Assembly: GCA_018657165.1 (NCBI GenBank)
Contig: JABHXS010000062.1
Coordinates: 1-16,186, forward strand
Origin: Nitrosomonadales bacterium
GTDB taxonomy: Bacteria > Pseudomonadota > Gammaproteobacteria > Burkholderiales > Methylophilaceae
Direction of reading: 5' to 3'
Length of the DNA stretch: 16,186 nucleotides
The translations under genes and the position numbers were made by a program. The notes below the pieces were generated by a model that made no database searches, was not told the origin of the DNA, and saw only the letters and a program-made list of their open reading frames with translations. Shown here in pieces: positions 16,001 to 16,186 of the stretch (position 1 is the first letter of the stretch; each line of letters opens with the position of its first letter).

Positions 16001-16186
16001 AAAAATTAAAATATCTCCTTTATTACCAGGAGGCAGATCGTTAATGCTTGATAACACAGCATCCTCAATATTTTCAACCACATCTTGGCTAAGCTGTTTT
16101 AATGGTCTATAAATTATATCGACTGGAAACGTTCGACCGGAAACCTGAATGATAGGTGCTTGATTAAAATGTGCTGAGAATTTTTC
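13007..16186 (-). CDS. hrpA: ATP-dependent RNA helicase HrpA, C-terminal part (5' end outside window)
   Basis: The frame is open to the right edge, so 1059 residues are visible and about 240 N-terminal residues, with helicase motifs I to III, are missing. The visible part starts in the link between the two RecA-like domains (QVSGRTFPVDIIYRPL, 14-29), as in HrpA. Motif V TTNIAETSLT (113-122) and motif VI QRSGRCGR (161-168) follow, then the winged-helix/HA2 and OB-fold regions (YGLVINANKTIHYGSI) and the long C-terminal DUF3418-type region ending near the stop at 13007. HrpA is a DEAH-box 3'-5' RNA helicase linked to mRNA processing and to freeing stalled ribosomes in E. coli. A GTG at 16081 begins an apparent shorter frame, but it is internal: the family sequence continues upstream of it. 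It is the first visible gene of the operon with the spermidine-synthase-like and rlmL genes. Confidence 0.96.
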   Translation of the reverse strand, partial: EKFSAHFNQAPIIQVSGRTFPVDIIYRPLKQLSQDVVENIEDAVLSSINDLPPGNKGDILIFLPGERDIHDIKKFLTDQLKNKFEILPLFSRLPVKEQQKIFKQGTARRIILTTNIAETSLTVPGIKYVIDTGLARIVRYNPRLKIEQLLIEKISQASANQRSGRCGRIAPGVCIRLYDEEDFDLRPTFTDPEIMRTSLASVILKMASLDLGPVHQFPFLQPPINKFIQDGYQLLYELDAVDRDFKILPMGHQLAKLPLDPSLGRILIESNKQACLNEILIIISALSISDPRERPLDKAEKADQAHLLFHDPDSGFMSFIKLWKLLDAKISIKSGKGLRSFCQKYFVSYTRIREWQELYKQLAEMTKELDFKASKKDVTYERIHISLLTGLLGNIGTKIIDSHEYVGTRGIKFLIGPTLFRKKNYKWVMAAEIIDTGKLYAQCIAKIEVDWIERLSKHLVEYEYSNPRWNSKLSRVDASQKTLLYGLVINANKTIHYGSINPEESRSIFIRQGLVENQYESPAPFWTHNQKLIDEIKQLEHKSRRQDILINDDILFDFYDSKISNEIMNGAGFEFWRKGIEKDEPKFLFLSKDYLMQKNADQIDGVQFPDQVKRNNVDVNLNYHFEPNHPMDGLTASFPYHGLSQVKQESFDWLVPGMIREKVLNVFKLLPKPVRTQLTPLPKTITEFLVQADTTNNFNQELTQFIREKTKSTLRVDATLVKNLPMHLKVNFMITDDEGVEIDTSKKLSELQAEHKEKVTEVIEEMDFDIEKDDLTFWPEHDVPEKVSAERQGEEIVGYPALIPNEVNVDLKVLDNETEAKSLHQLGVRMLLTLQLKDRIKILKKTPPQFDRYGLSLKTYIETDALKENFIEIVLNESMNWSEPVPRTKGNFEKLVTFAKKRIGEVIIELSNSLTLIAESYHAITLALKNQQHLPATVREDIDEQLELLLPAYEPPLFVYDQIKHFPRYLAALRIRIEKYTQRQEKDAESLKGLKRLQDKWIEKVIDFVENDEEVPDMYVDFQYALQELRVSLFAQELKTLYPISQKRVEKQWYEMMLK

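Noticed and set aside
16079..16081. GTG at 16081 as the true start of hrpA
   Set aside because: The frame stays open to the window edge, and the upstream 35 codons contain the conserved SGRTFP and YRPL sequence of HrpA, so the gene begins outside.
1..16186. CRISPR arrays, tRNA or rRNA genes, insertion sequences, phage or defence genes
   Set aside because: No regularly spaced repeats, cloverleaf sequences, transposase motifs or terminal inverted repeats were seen while reading both strands.

Overview
The window is AT-rich and gene-dense, with nothing longer than about 85 bases lacking a gene. The order dnaE-accA-tilS, the beta/gamma-type HrpA with its long C-terminal region, the stand-alone RlmL-type methyltransferase and the two outer-membrane TonB-dependent receptors point to a Gram-negative proteobacterium. 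A betaproteobacterium with a small, streamlined genome fits best. A Methylophilaceae-like aquatic bacterium is my best guess, but that is inference from gene style and composition, not a database match.

Left part, minus strand (1-6492): dnaE, accA and tilS are read right to left with gaps or overlaps of 30 bases or less, as one housekeeping operon for the replicative polymerase, the first step of fatty-acid synthesis and tRNA-Ile2 lysidine formation. The same order, with two extra genes between accA and tilS, is known in E. coli. Downstream of tilS on the same strand is the 5' part of a TonB-dependent receptor gene that runs off the left edge of the window.

Middle part, plus strand (6576-11028): tpx (thiol peroxidase) is divergent from dnaE. 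It is followed by a small secreted Cys-rich protein that resembles DUF2946, an OprC/NosA-type copper TonB-dependent receptor and an MHS-type major facilitator transporter. The small protein and the receptor look like a copper-acquisition module. The receptor keeps the CxxxM half of the copper site described for OprC, but by my alignment it has HxH where OprC has HxM.

Right part, minus strand (11034-16186): an operon transcribed from the right carries hrpA (5' end outside the window), a spermidine-synthase-like protein with altered active-site motifs (ATGA overlap with hrpA), and an rlmL-like 23S rRNA guanine-N2 methyltransferase starting with TTG behind a good ribosome binding site. It converges on the MFS gene with only 5 bases between the stop codons.

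No RNA genes, insertion sequences, CRISPR arrays or prophage genes were seen. The most notable points are the copper module with its variant metal site, promoters placed so that the MFS and DUF2946-like mRNAs would be leaderless or nearly so, and the spermidine-synthase-like protein that probably does not make spermidine. I did not find a clear, wholly new system.
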